This document shows positions 8,731-18,989 of a DNA stretch of 64,000 bases, piece by piece. The DNA comes from Pseudomonadota bacterium (GTDB lineage Bacteria; Pseudomonadota; Gammaproteobacteria; Burkholderiales; Methylophilaceae): contig JAKQTN010000037.1 in NCBI GenBank assembly GCA_029563075.1, forward strand, positions 38,566-102,565, written 5' to 3'. Both the position numbers and the translations under genes were made by a program. Numbering within the stretch: the stretch's first letter is position 1; each line of letters starts with the position of its first letter. The notes beneath the pieces were generated by a model. The model was not told the DNA's origin. It ran no database searches and saw only the letters and a list, made by a program, of their open reading frames with translations.

Positions 8731-10106
8731 TAATGCGCATCCGAAACCAGCTGCTGATTAATATCCTGCACATCGGCCTCGCCCACCAGGCCAGTAGCAG
8801 ATTTTAGGCGGATGATATTCACCAGATAATTGTAGCGCGCCTGCAGTAAATCACGCTTGGCAGAATAAAATTGTTGTTGCGCGTTTAGCACATCCACACT
8901 GGTGCGCACGCCCACTTCATAGCCTAATTTAGTCGAATCGAGCTGGCTCTGGCTGGAAATCAGGGCCTGCTCCAATGCCTTAACCTGAGCAATGGTCGTG
9001 CTCAAATTGAAATACGCGCGCTGCGTTTCCAGATCGGCCTGGCGACGTGCTATTTCTATATCGTCGAGTGCTTTTTGCTTGTTTAGCACTGCCTGGCGTG
9101 CCCGTGAACTGATTGCGCCGCCCTGATAGAGTGGAATTTGCAGTTGCAGGCCGATTGTCGCGTTATCAAGATCGTTACCCACGCCGCTTGTGCCGCCGTT
9201 GGCATAGTTTTTGGTGTAACTTGCCACCGCATCTAAAGTAGGCAAATGGCCCGCCTGCGTCCGCTCTACCTCTTGTTCGGCCAGCTTAAGCGCATCTTGC
9301 TGGATCTGAATGTTGAGGTTATTTTGCACCGCCACCTGCTGCCAATCCTGCATGCTTTGGCTAAGCTGCTTAACTTGAATATCTGTCTTTGCAGTTGCGA
9401 GCTTAGCCGGCACTTCGCCTGTGATTGCCGCTACAGAGCGTTTGGCGATCTGATGTTCGTTCACCGCCGCGATTTCCTGGGCGACGATTAAATCGTAGCG
9501 CGCCTGCGCCTCGTTCACATCGGTAATAGTGGAGGTACCTACCTCAAAAGTGGCTTTTGCCTGCTCGAGCTGGCTTAAAATGGCCGCTTTTTGCGCAGCA
9601 ATCAAATCGATTTTATCCTGCGCGATCAGCACCTCAAAATAAGCCTGGGTCGTGCGCAGAATCAGCTCTTGCTGACTCAAATGATACTGTTTATCGGCCT
9701 GGCTGACCTGGGTTTTGCTTTGATCCATTTGCACCAGATTCTGCTTGCGGTAGATCGGCTGGCGTGCTTCGACGCCATAATTATAGCCTTCGAAGTTTTG
9801 CCGGCCTTCGGTTCTGAACTGGTTAAAACCGGTGCCAATAAATTTATTATCGGTTTGAGAGGCGCTGGCACTGGCATTAAAATTCACTGTGGGGCGATAC
9901 AACGCTTTGCCTTGCTCAATGATTTCCTGCGCAGCCTTGTTGGCGCTTAGCGCAGAAGCCAGGGCAGGATCATGCGCCAGCGCTTGATTGTATATGTCCA
10001 TCAGGGATTGCGGCTTGGTTTGCGATGGCATGTCTTCTGCCGCCAGTAAGGCCGTTGACGGCAAAACTGCTAAAAAAACGATGAAGACAAGGCGCTCAAT
10101 GGTCAT
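8730..10106 (-). CDS. tolC: TolC-family type I secretion/efflux outer membrane protein
   Basis: MDIYNQALAHDPAL, LRTTQAYFEVL, YNYLVNIIRLKSATG. Confidence 0.9.
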   Translation of the reverse strand: MTIERLVFIVFLAVLPSTALLAAEDMPSQTKPQSLMDIYNQALAHDPALASALSANKAAQEIIEQGKALYRPTVNFNASASASQTDNKFIGTGFNQFRTEGRQNFEGYNYGVEARQPIYRKQNLVQMDQSKTQVSQADKQYHLSQQELILRTTQAYFEVLIAQDKIDLIAAQKAAILSQLEQAKATFEVGTSTITDVNEAQARYDLIVAQEIAAVNEHQIAKRSVAAITGEVPAKLATAKTDIQVKQLSQSMQDWQQVAVQNNLNIQIQQDALKLAEQEVERTQAGHLPTLDAVASYTKNYANGGTSGVGNDLDNATIGLQLQIPLYQGGAISSRARQAVLNKQKALDDIEIARRQADLETQRAYFNLSTTIAQVKALEQALISSQSQLDSTKLGYEVGVRTSVDVLNAQQQFYSAKRDLLQARYNYLVNIIRLKSATGLVGEADVQDINQQLVSDAH

Positions 10107-10107
10107 G

Positions 10108-10812
10108 TTAAAACTCGAATTGCTCCGCTTGCGGAGCGTTGATTAATTCCGGAATACAGGTTTCAAACAACACATCCTCCCTGAAACCGGTTTCTGAAAT
10201 ACGATGTATCAGAGTGGCCTGCATCACCGGCGCCTGCCCAAAAACAATAAACATGGCACCGCCGATTTTTAATTGCTCGCGCACCCCAGCCGGCTCTACA
10301 GGTGAAGAACCCGTGTATACAATCAGATCGTAAGGTTTATGTGCAGGCAGGCCCGATATCGCATCCGCTACTTCCAAAGTCACGTTCTGAATATGTTGCG
10401 CTGCCAAGTTTTTTGCAGCTTGCACGCTTAAGTCTGCATAAATATCCACTGAAATCACATGCTTGGCAAGGCTAGCCAACAGCGCCGCAAAATAACCGCT
10501 GCCAGTACCCACATGCAGCACGGTATGCATTTTTTGTACATTTAACACTTGTAAAATGCGGCCTTCCAGTTTCGGACTGAGCATAGATTGCCCATGCCCA
10601 AGCGGGATTTCAATATCCGCAAAGGCAAGCCCCTGATATTCGGCGGGCACAAAATTTTCGCGCGGCACATCGTTTAGCAGTTGTAACACGGTTGGATCCA
10701 GCACCTCCCAGGTGCGAATCTGCTGTTCTATCATATTAAATCTCGCGGTTTCGCGAGGCATATTATGTCTAGTTGTTTCTTGCAGCATATCTTTTTGTAT
10801 TGTTTGTGTCAT
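10108..10812 (-). CDS. pcm: Protein-L-isoaspartate O-methyltransferase family
   Basis: MIEQQIRTWEVLD, LHVGTGSGYFAALLA. Confidence 0.88.
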   Translation of the reverse strand: MTQTIQKDMLQETTRHNMPRETARFNMIEQQIRTWEVLDPTVLQLLNDVPRENFVPAEYQGLAFADIEIPLGHGQSMLSPKLEGRILQVLNVQKMHTVLHVGTGSGYFAALLASLAKHVISVDIYADLSVQAAKNLAAQHIQNVTLEVADAISGLPAHKPYDLIVYTGSSPVEPAGVREQLKIGGAMFIVFGQAPVMQATLIHRISETGFREDVLFETCIPELINAPQAEQFEF

Positions 10813-10900
10813 AACAAATTCTGTTCCTTACAATTGTAATGATTATAGCCTATGCACTTGCCATACAACCTGAAATTAAACCAGTTTTTAATACCTACTT

Positions 10901-13900
10901 CTAGGCCGTTTGTGGCATTTTTACCCTGAACCAGGCGGCATACAGGGCTGGCAAAAACAACACCGTTAACAAAGTCGCTACCGCCAGGCCACCCATAATT
11001 GCCACCGCCATCGGGCCAAAGAATACACTGCGCGTGAGCGGTATCATGGCCAAGATAGCCGCCGCCGCCGTTAATACGATCGGCCTGAAACGACGGATGG
11101 TAGATTCGACAATTGCCTGCCAGTCTTCCAGGCCGCTCGATTTGTCCTGCTCGATCTGATCCACCAGAATCACCGAGTTACGCATGATCATGCCCGAAAG
11201 CGCGATGGTACCGAGCATGGCGACAAATCCAAATGGCTTATCAAACAGCAGCAACGCTGCTGTGACACCAATTAAGCCTAAAGGTGCGGTGAGCAGCACC
11301 AGAAAAGTACGTGAAAAACTTTGCAACTGCAGGATTAACAAGGTGAGCACCGCCACCAGAAACAGTGGCGCGCCTTTGGCAACTGATGCCCCCCCTTTTG
11401 CGGATTCTTCCGTCGCCCCGCCTGTCTCAATCGAAATGCCCAATGGCAGATTAGCTTTGATCTCACCCAGTTTTTCTTCAATCTGCGCAGACACCACCGG
11501 CGCTTGCATATTGCCTCGCAGATGCGCCCGCACCGTGATGGACGGCACACGGTTACGCCGCCAGATGACACCTTCCTCAAACTCTGATGAAATAGTCGCG
11601 ATTTGCGAAAGCGGGATGCTGGCACCATGCTGCGTGCTAATCATCAAATTTGGCAGGCGCGATAACCGAGTGCGCTCAATTTCAGTACCTCGCGCCACCA
11701 GGTCAATACGCTCGTTACCCTCTCTGAATTCGGTGATGTATAACTCGCTCATCGCACCATTGAGAATGTTGGCAATATCCACTGAACTTACTCCCAGCAA
11801 ACGCGCTTTGGCTTGATCGATGGATACTTTCATGACTTTGCTTGGCTCTTCCCAGCCCAGCTGCACGTTAGCCAGATGGGGGTTGGCGCGCATAATATCA
11901 GCGATTTTATTTGATATTTCACGGATTTTAGGAATGTCGCTGCCATCCACGCGAAACTGCACTGGGAAACCTACAGGTGGACCGTTCTCAAGCCGTAATA
12001 CCGAGGCGCGCAAACTGGGGAAGTCATTCTCGAATAGTTTTAACAGGTCGCTGCGCAGCGCCTCACGCGCTTTCAGGTCTTTGCTTAAAATCACAAACTG
12101 GGCAAAAGCGCGGTGTGGCAGTTGTATATCCAGCGGTAAATAGTAGCGCGGTGCGCCGGTGCCGATATAGGCCACAAAATTATCAATGCCTTGATGCTGC
12201 CTATCCCAGTTTTGCAGCCAGCCTTCGAGCTTTTTCACTTCGGCATCGGTTGCGTGGTAAGAAGCCCCTTCCGTCAGGCGTAAATCCACCACTAATTCCA
12301 GACGGGTGGAATCAGGAAAAAACTGCTGCTGCACTTTGCCAAAACCAACAATGGACAATACAAACATGATTAAGGTGATGGCGATCACGGTTTTACGAAA
12401 GCACACGCAGGCAGTGACAATTTGGCGAAATGCACGATAAAACCTGGTGTTATAAATATCGTGATGGTGATTATCTTCAGCCTTCTCCATCAGGCTCAGC
12501 TTTTCTTTCAGCCAGAGCATCCACCTTGAAGGCTTTGGCGCATGCGCATAATCCGGCAGCAAGTGGTAGCCCAGGTAAGGCACAAAAATCACTGCCGCGA
12601 ACCATGAAATAATCAATGCGATTGCCGACACCTGAAAGATTGAGCGCGTGTACTCGCCTGTGGCAGAGGCTGCCGTGGCGATGGGTAAAAATCCGGCCAC
12701 GGTGACGAGCGTACCGGTCAGCATTGGCATGGCGGTTGAATTATAGGCAAATGAAGCCGCCTTGACCCTGTCCCAGCCTTGCTCCATTTTGGATGCCATC
12801 ATTTCAACCGCGATGATGGCATCATCCACCAACAGCCCCAGCGCCAGTATCAGCGCGCCCAACGAGATTTTATGCAGGCCAATGTCGAAAAAATTCATCA
12901 CTAAAAAAGTAGACGCCAGCACGACCGGTATCGATATCGCCACCACAATGCCGGTGCGCAAACCCAGTGACAGCAGGCTTACACCCAGCACAATCACCAG
13001 CGCTTCTGACAGTGAATTTACAAAATCGCTTACCGAATTCGCAACAATTTTTGGTTGCGAGGTGACCGTGCCAAAACTCAAGCCAATGGGCAGACGCTGC
13101 TGAATCTGTGCTATCTTTGTATCCAGCGCATGGCCAAGCGCAATAACGTCGCCCCCTTCACGCATACTCACGCCCAGTAATAAGGTTGCGTTTCCGTTGT
13201 AGCGCACAGAATCGCGCGGTGGATCTTGATAGCCGCGGGAAACTTTCGCCACATCGCTGAGTTTAAAGTCCTGTTTGTTGACACGCAGCCTGATTTCACG
13301 CAAATCCTCTACAGTGTTATATCTGCCAGAAACCTCAATACGGATGCGCTCTTTGGGTGATTCGAAAGTGCCACCTCTCACCATGGCATTTTGCGCTTGC
13401 AAGATGTTAATGAGTTCTGTGGCGCTGATGCCGATCGTCGCCAGCTTGGCATTTGAGAGCTCGATATAAATACGCTGTTTCTGTTCGCCAAAAAAATCCA
13501 CCTTGGCCACATCGGGCGTTTTTAATAACTCGGCGCGAATGATTTCGGCTTGTTTTTTTAACGCAAAATTATCGAAGCCATCACCTGTAAGCGCGTACAT
13601 ACTGCCATAGACGTCACTGAATTCGTCATTAAAAGTCAGGCTTTCAATATTGCTGGGAAGCGTATGCCGAATATCACTAACTTTTTTTCGCACCTGATAC
13701 CAGATATCAGGAATCTCCTTTGATAAAGTATCGTCTTTAATCACGATAAATATCATGGACTCTCCAGGTCTTGAATAGCTGCTGGAAAAATCTATGTTTG
13801 GCACCTCTTGAATCTTTTTCTCTAACTTATCGGTGACCTGCTGCTCAACCTCAACGGCACTCGCGCCCGGCCAGCTGGTGCGTACCAGCATCACTTTAAA

Positions 13901-14074
13901 GGTAAAAGGCGGGTCTTCTGACTGGCCAAGTTTAGTGTAGGCCAGAAAGCCCGATATGGTGAGCATCAGCATGAAATACAGCACCAATGTCTGATGTTTA
14001 AGCGCCCATTCAGAAAGATTGAAGCGCGATTTTTCTAGTGTCGGCTGGTCTGGTTGCAACTGACTCTCGATCAT
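10901..14074 (-). CDS. RND (AcrB/HAE1-type) efflux permease
   Basis: 1057 aa; GLLVDDAIIAVEMM, RNSVILVDQI, typical 12-TM RND layout. Confidence 0.95.
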   Translation of the reverse strand: MIESQLQPDQPTLEKSRFNLSEWALKHQTLVLYFMLMLTISGFLAYTKLGQSEDPPFTFKVMLVRTSWPGASAVEVEQQVTDKLEKKIQEVPNIDFSSSYSRPGESMIFIVIKDDTLSKEIPDIWYQVRKKVSDIRHTLPSNIESLTFNDEFSDVYGSMYALTGDGFDNFALKKQAEIIRAELLKTPDVAKVDFFGEQKQRIYIELSNAKLATIGISATELINILQAQNAMVRGGTFESPKERIRIEVSGRYNTVEDLREIRLRVNKQDFKLSDVAKVSRGYQDPPRDSVRYNGNATLLLGVSMREGGDVIALGHALDTKIAQIQQRLPIGLSFGTVTSQPKIVANSVSDFVNSLSEALVIVLGVSLLSLGLRTGIVVAISIPVVLASTFLVMNFFDIGLHKISLGALILALGLLVDDAIIAVEMMASKMEQGWDRVKAASFAYNSTAMPMLTGTLVTVAGFLPIATAASATGEYTRSIFQVSAIALIISWFAAVIFVPYLGYHLLPDYAHAPKPSRWMLWLKEKLSLMEKAEDNHHHDIYNTRFYRAFRQIVTACVCFRKTVIAITLIMFVLSIVGFGKVQQQFFPDSTRLELVVDLRLTEGASYHATDAEVKKLEGWLQNWDRQHQGIDNFVAYIGTGAPRYYLPLDIQLPHRAFAQFVILSKDLKAREALRSDLLKLFENDFPSLRASVLRLENGPPVGFPVQFRVDGSDIPKIREISNKIADIMRANPHLANVQLGWEEPSKVMKVSIDQAKARLLGVSSVDIANILNGAMSELYITEFREGNERIDLVARGTEIERTRLSRLPNLMISTQHGASIPLSQIATISSEFEEGVIWRRNRVPSITVRAHLRGNMQAPVVSAQIEEKLGEIKANLPLGISIETGGATEESAKGGASVAKGAPLFLVAVLTLLILQLQSFSRTFLVLLTAPLGLIGVTAALLLFDKPFGFVAMLGTIALSGMIMRNSVILVDQIEQDKSSGLEDWQAIVESTIRRFRPIVLTAAAAILAMIPLTRSVFFGPMAVAIMGGLAVATLLTVLFLPALYAAWFRVKMPQTA

Positions 14075-15153
14075 GGTGTGACCTCAATCTTTGGCTGCAC
14101 CTTTTGGCCTTTCATCAAAGTATGCACGCCTGCTATTGCCACCATTTCACCGGCCTGCAGGCCACTGGTAATAATGACGCCGTTTTCGGTATATTGACCT
14201 GCAACGACTTCACGCGGATTGGCGATACCGCTATTTTTATTTCCATTGGTGTTTATCACCCAAACGCTGGTTTTACCGTTTAACTGCGTGAGTGCGCTGG
14301 ATGGAATTATGATTTCGTCGGCTTCGGTCTGCGCAAACCGCACGCCCGCTGTCATACCCAGTTTAACTGCCTCGTCTGCGTCAGTCATCGCTATGCGCAC
14401 ATCAAACGCACGCGTGGCCGAGCTTGCAGCCGGCGCTATCTCGCGCACTTTTCCATTGTAAGTTTTCTCGCGATCTGCCCACAATTTTATCGTCACGCTA
14501 TCGCCCACTTTCAACCCGGCCATGCGCGACTCTGGTACCGCCACCAGCACTTCGATTTGCCTGATGTCGACGATTTGCGCGACCATTTCACCCGCGTCTA
14601 CCACTTGGCCGGGTTCTGCACGGATTTGCGTGATGACGCCGTCACGATCGGCTACCAGCGCAGTATAGCGCGATTGATTGCCAGAAACCGCCGCCTGTGC
14701 TTTGGCCTGATTCACGCGAGCATCCGCAGTTTTAAGCTCCGCTTCATATTTATCCAGCGCCGATTGCGAAATGAACTTTTTATTGACAAGTTGCCGTTGC
14801 CGTTCAACTTCAGCCTTTGCCAAAGCATAACTTGCCTCTGCAGCACGCACATCCGCTTGCGCAGCCGCTGCGCTTAGATTGGTGTCTGAGGCATCTAAAC
14901 GCGCTAGAATCTGGCCTTTTTTCACCAGGCTGCCCACATCGACTTTACGCTCAATGATTTTGCCTTTAATTCTAAAACCTTGATTGGATTCAAAGCGTGA
15001 CTTCACTTCACCCACCAGCACCATCGCATCGCTGGCAGTTGATTCCCCCGCAATCACCACCAGAGCCGGATGTGGCGGCATCGGTGGTTCTGCAGGTTTT
15101 TCACAAGCCGATAAACACGCAGCCAACGCGATAAAAGACATTATTTTTTTCAT
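14071..15153 (-). CDS. RND efflux periplasmic adaptor (membrane fusion protein)
   Basis: Lipoprotein signal plus biotinyl-lipoyl/hairpin/barrel organisation; overlaps the permease start. Confidence 0.93.
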   Translation of the reverse strand: MKKIMSFIALAACLSACEKPAEPPMPPHPALVVIAGESTASDAMVLVGEVKSRFESNQGFRIKGKIIERKVDVGSLVKKGQILARLDASDTNLSAAAAQADVRAAEASYALAKAEVERQRQLVNKKFISQSALDKYEAELKTADARVNQAKAQAAVSGNQSRYTALVADRDGVITQIRAEPGQVVDAGEMVAQIVDIRQIEVLVAVPESRMAGLKVGDSVTIKLWADREKTYNGKVREIAPAASSATRAFDVRIAMTDADEAVKLGMTAGVRFAQTEADEIIIPSSALTQLNGKTSVWVINTNGNKNSGIANPREVVAGQYTENGVIITSGLQAGEMVAIAGVHTLMKGQKVQPKIEVTP

Positions 15154-15797
15154 GTTATAACTTTCGTATCATCTTGTCGCAAAAGCCCACGCATCATCAC
15201 TTGCTGCATTAATTGCAGGCGCGCCGAAATTTCACTCCAGTTCACCCATTTATCGCAGGCCATGCTGATTTGTAATGAGCACACGCCGTGCACCCCTGCC
15301 CAAATCGTTTGGGCGATCAGGTCTACATCCTGTAAATCAGCCCTGAAATGGCCCGCATCATAAACATCCTGCACCACCATTTTTAACTGATAATAAGCAT
15401 CCTGCTCAGCGCTGTTTTGCTGCAGGCTTGATTCTGCCGGATCGTGCGGCACATGCGCTGCCATAAACATCAGGCGATAGTGATTGGGGTGTGTCAGTGC
15501 GAAAGCGGCATAGCCTTGCCCAAGCGCCTGCATGCGCTTTACGGGGTCAGCAATTTGCATGATATTTTTCAGTGAAGTTGCCAGCGCCAGAAAATCTGTA
15601 TCGCACACGGCGCGCAGCACGGCCTCTTTATCGGCAAAATGCAGATAGATGCTGGTCGCCGAATAGCCGATACGCTTGGCGATTTCGCGCATGGTCACTG
15701 CTTCAACACCGCGCGACACAAACAGTTCACGCGCCGCATCAATTATCAATGTGCGTAACTGCTGGCGTTCGGCTTCGGTTTTTGGTTTAGGTGGCAT
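15150..15797 (-). CDS. TetR-family transcriptional regulator
   Basis: N-terminal HTH AARELFVSRGVEAVTMREIAKRIGYSATSIYLHFADKEAVL. Confidence 0.93.
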   Translation of the reverse strand: MPPKPKTEAERQQLRTLIIDAARELFVSRGVEAVTMREIAKRIGYSATSIYLHFADKEAVLRAVCDTDFLALATSLKNIMQIADPVKRMQALGQGYAAFALTHPNHYRLMFMAAHVPHDPAESSLQQNSAEQDAYYQLKMVVQDVYDAGHFRADLQDVDLIAQTIWAGVHGVCSLQISMACDKWVNWSEISARLQLMQQVMMRGLLRQDDTKVIT

Positions 15798-15810
15798 AGT
15801 AAATTTTATA

Positions 15811-15837
15811 TTAACGATGTTAATTTAACAATGTTAA
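15811..15837. promoter_or_regulatory. Tandem operator-like palindromes TTAACGATGTTAA-T-TTAACAATGTTAA
   Basis: Two near-identical 13 bp palindromes immediately upstream of the TetR/RND operon. Confidence 0.7.
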
Positions 15838-15904
15838 GTAAACATGTCAACTATCAGATTATCTTGTTGCTGCCATGCAAAATTGGTATTAAATTTAGGC
15901 TAAA

Positions 15905-17251
15905 TTACTTCAGATGATATAGCGCGAGCTTATTCCACAGCGAGCGTTCGCTGATTTCCAGCAACTTAGAGGCTTGCGCTTTGTTGCCACCGGTTTGTGC
16001 AAGCGCGCGTGAAATTAACTGTTTTTCGATATTGGCAACTGCATCCGGGATCGAAAAATCATTTAAAAATTCAGCTTGGGAGCCAATATCTACGAGGTCT
16101 TTGGCGGCGCCTTCTAAGGGAAGATGCTGTGGCAAAATCGTTTGTCTATTCGCCAAAATCGCGGCGCGCTCCAACACGTTTTCCAGCTCGCGCACATTAC
16201 CTGGCCAAGTATAGGTTTGTAGCTTTTGCAATGCTTCTGAAGTGATTTGCGTATGGTTTTTTTGCAGAAAATACTCGGCCAATTGCGTCACATCACCTTG
16301 CCGCTCACGCAAAGGCGGCACTTGCAGATTAAATACATTGAGACGATAGTACAAATCCTCACGCAACTTGCCGTCTTTCACCGCTTGTAGCGGGTCACGA
16401 TTCGTCGCGGCAATTACTCGGATATCCAGCGGAATAAGTTTATTGCCTCCGAGTTTTTCAATGACATTTTCCTGGAGTGCGCGCAATAGCTTTGCCTGTA
16501 GATGAATCGGCATTTCGGTCACTTCATCTAAAAACAACGTCCCGCCATCCGCCAGCTCAAACTTGCCGATGCGCTCTTTTTGCGCGCCGGTAAAAGCACC
16601 TTTTTCATGACCAAAAAGTTCGGACTCTAACATTTCACTTGGTATTGCGGCACAATTCACCGCCACAAAAAGTGCGTTTCTTCTGAGAGAGGCTTGGTGA
16701 ATGGCCTTCGCCACCAGCTCCTTGCCTGTACCTGTTTCACCGGTTATAAGTACAGTCGCCCTTTCTGGCGCCACCTGATTAATCAGCTGCTTGAGCGCCA
16801 GCATGGATGCGCTCTGCCCGATCAAGTCGCCATCTACGGGACTGGCACTTGATTTCAAATAAGTATTTTCTAATTTAAGTTGTTTTATCGACAGCGCTTT
16901 TGCAATGGCGATTTCCAGAGTTTCCAGGTCAAACGGGCGCAAAATATAATCAGATGCGCCCAGCTTCATTGCTTCTACTGCCGTTTTAATTTCGCCTTGT
17001 GCGGTTACCATAATAAAAGGCAGGTTTTCGTTATCCCGGCGAATATTTTTTAGCAAATCCAGGCCATTCATGCTTGGCATATGCAAATCACTCACCACCA
17101 GATCGATTGTTTGCTGATTTATTGCCTGTAGCGCCTCCTGACCATTTGTCGCAATCACAGGCTTGTAGCCAGCCTGGCGTAAACTAATTTCTAGCAGGCG
17201 GAGCATATGCGGTTCGTCATCTACGGCCAGTATTGTCTTTTGTTTTTCCAT
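15905..17251 (-). CDS. Sigma-54-dependent NtrC-family response regulator
   Basis: Receiver domain, AAA+ with GETGTGKELVAKAIH and ELFGHEKGAFTGA, C-terminal Fis HTH; start MEKQKTILAVDDEP at 17251. Confidence 0.93.
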   Translation of the reverse strand: MEKQKTILAVDDEPHMLRLLEISLRQAGYKPVIATNGQEALQAINQQTIDLVVSDLHMPSMNGLDLLKNIRRDNENLPFIMVTAQGEIKTAVEAMKLGASDYILRPFDLETLEIAIAKALSIKQLKLENTYLKSSASPVDGDLIGQSASMLALKQLINQVAPERATVLITGETGTGKELVAKAIHQASLRRNALFVAVNCAAIPSEMLESELFGHEKGAFTGAQKERIGKFELADGGTLFLDEVTEMPIHLQAKLLRALQENVIEKLGGNKLIPLDIRVIAATNRDPLQAVKDGKLREDLYYRLNVFNLQVPPLRERQGDVTQLAEYFLQKNHTQITSEALQKLQTYTWPGNVRELENVLERAAILANRQTILPQHLPLEGAAKDLVDIGSQAEFLNDFSIPDAVANIEKQLISRALAQTGGNKAQASKLLEISERSLWNKLALYHLK

Positions 17252-17252
17252 A

Positions 17253-18911
17253 TTAATGAGCTTTAGGCAAGGTAATTGTAAATTGCGCACCATTCCACGG
17301 GCTGGCTTGATAGCTGATATCCCCCTTATGCGCCAGCACAATCTGCCGCACTACCGCCAAACCCAAACCCACGCCACCCGCGCGCTGCGTAAAAAACGGT
17401 TCGAATATTTGCGCCTGATTTTCGGCCAATATCCCAGGTCCATCATCCAGAACCTCCAGCTTGACGCAATCCTTGCTGCTCTGCAAATTTACTTGCACTC
17501 TGCCATTATTGGGCAAAATCTGTATCGCATTCATCAACAAATTCATCAGCACCTGCGTCATCTGGTCTCGATCCGCAAGGGCTTCTATTGCATCATTCTG
17601 ATTAAAAATCAGGTTTACTTTCTTTGCCTTGGCCTGATTCGCTAACAGCGCAATTGTACTTGAAACCACCTCTGTCAAATTAAGCGTTGTCAGCACGGGC
17701 AGCCGCGGTCGTGCAGCATCGATCAAGCTGGATACCAATTTGTTGAGCCGCTCTGTCTCGCTGACAATAAATCCCAACACCTCGTGACCCTCTTTGCTGA
17801 GCTTCGGTTCACGCAGCAGCAGGTCGGCTGAAGAGCGTAATATCCCAAGTGGCGTGCGCACCTCATGGCTCATGGCGGCTGCCATTTCGCCCACCACCGC
17901 CAGCTTGGCTGCACGTGTAAGGTTAGCTTGCGTTGCAGCCAAATCCTGCATCATTTTCTCGAAAGCGATACCTAACTCTTTTACTTCTGGTGGCCCCGCC
18001 TTGGGCGGCAACGCCGCCTGGTTTTGTGAAAATCCGCGTACAAATTGCGTTAATCTGGACAATGGCTGTGTGATGGCTTGTGCAATCGGCGTCACCAGCA
18101 AGGCCGCTAAAATCAAGGTGGTAATTAGCAATGCCAAAAAGACGTATCCCAAGCGATGTACCGGCGCTACCGCCACCGAGTGCAATTTTTTAATTTGCAC
18201 CTGCCAATCCTGCAGGTTTATTTTGTTGCTTAAATGCGCACTGGCCTGCATTTCGTGTCCCGCCTGAATTTGTTCCCAATCTGACGTGGTGGCCAACAAG
18301 CCATCCTGCCTGTCCAGTAATGCTGCGGCTGCAGAATTATTCACCGCATTGTTCAGTAAATCCTGCATGAATTGCCAGTTAAATTCTGCCACCAGAACGC
18401 CTGTCGGCTGGTTGGTATTGATATCAATAACCGGCTGGGAAATCGGAAGCACGTTTAGCCGAATCGGCGCAAGACTCACAACGCTGTTCGCCAGGTTTAT
18501 TTGCACCCACTTTTTTTCCGGCAACATTTGTTTGCCAATAATCATGGCATTACTGGACGCCACAACTTGACCTTGCATATTAACCACATAAATCGATTGA
18601 TATACATTGCCATAACCCGATTGTAACTCCTGCAACAAATTCGAAACACGCTTATCAACATCACCAATCCGTACATCCTGCATTACCGCTAGACGGCTCC
18701 ATGAATGCACGTTTTGCGCACGCTCGAACATCACCCGCTCTATATCGTTAGCCACCGTGCTGCTAAGCGCTTGTATATCATGGCTAATTTCTTTTTTAAG
18801 TGCCTCCCTGGCCTGGAAAAAGCTTAAAAAGCTCACCAGCATCGCAGGCAAAAGCCCCGCCAGCAAAAAAGCCAGAAGTAGCAATTGTCGGATAGATAGT
18901 TGTTTTAACAT
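17253..18911 (-). CDS. Sensor histidine kinase (periplasmic sensor, HAMP, HisKA, HATPase)
   Basis: AMSHEVRTPLGILRSSADLL, VLDDGPGILAENQAQIFEPFFT, GVGLGLAVVRQI. Confidence 0.93.
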   Translation of the reverse strand: MLKQLSIRQLLLLAFLLAGLLPAMLVSFLSFFQAREALKKEISHDIQALSSTVANDIERVMFERAQNVHSWSRLAVMQDVRIGDVDKRVSNLLQELQSGYGNVYQSIYVVNMQGQVVASSNAMIIGKQMLPEKKWVQINLANSVVSLAPIRLNVLPISQPVIDINTNQPTGVLVAEFNWQFMQDLLNNAVNNSAAAALLDRQDGLLATTSDWEQIQAGHEMQASAHLSNKINLQDWQVQIKKLHSVAVAPVHRLGYVFLALLITTLILAALLVTPIAQAITQPLSRLTQFVRGFSQNQAALPPKAGPPEVKELGIAFEKMMQDLAATQANLTRAAKLAVVGEMAAAMSHEVRTPLGILRSSADLLLREPKLSKEGHEVLGFIVSETERLNKLVSSLIDAARPRLPVLTTLNLTEVVSSTIALLANQAKAKKVNLIFNQNDAIEALADRDQMTQVLMNLLMNAIQILPNNGRVQVNLQSSKDCVKLEVLDDGPGILAENQAQIFEPFFTQRAGGVGLGLAVVRQIVLAHKGDISYQASPWNGAQFTITLPKAH

Positions 18912-18989
18912 CAGGAAATAGATGCGACAATCTAGCTGGTTAACGTCATCGCCTGCGCATCAGGGCGCGTTAAAGCTTGAGAATTCGAG

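Noticed and set aside
11184-11816. 210-aa plus-strand ORF
   Set aside because: Antisense to the RND permease; no conserved motifs.
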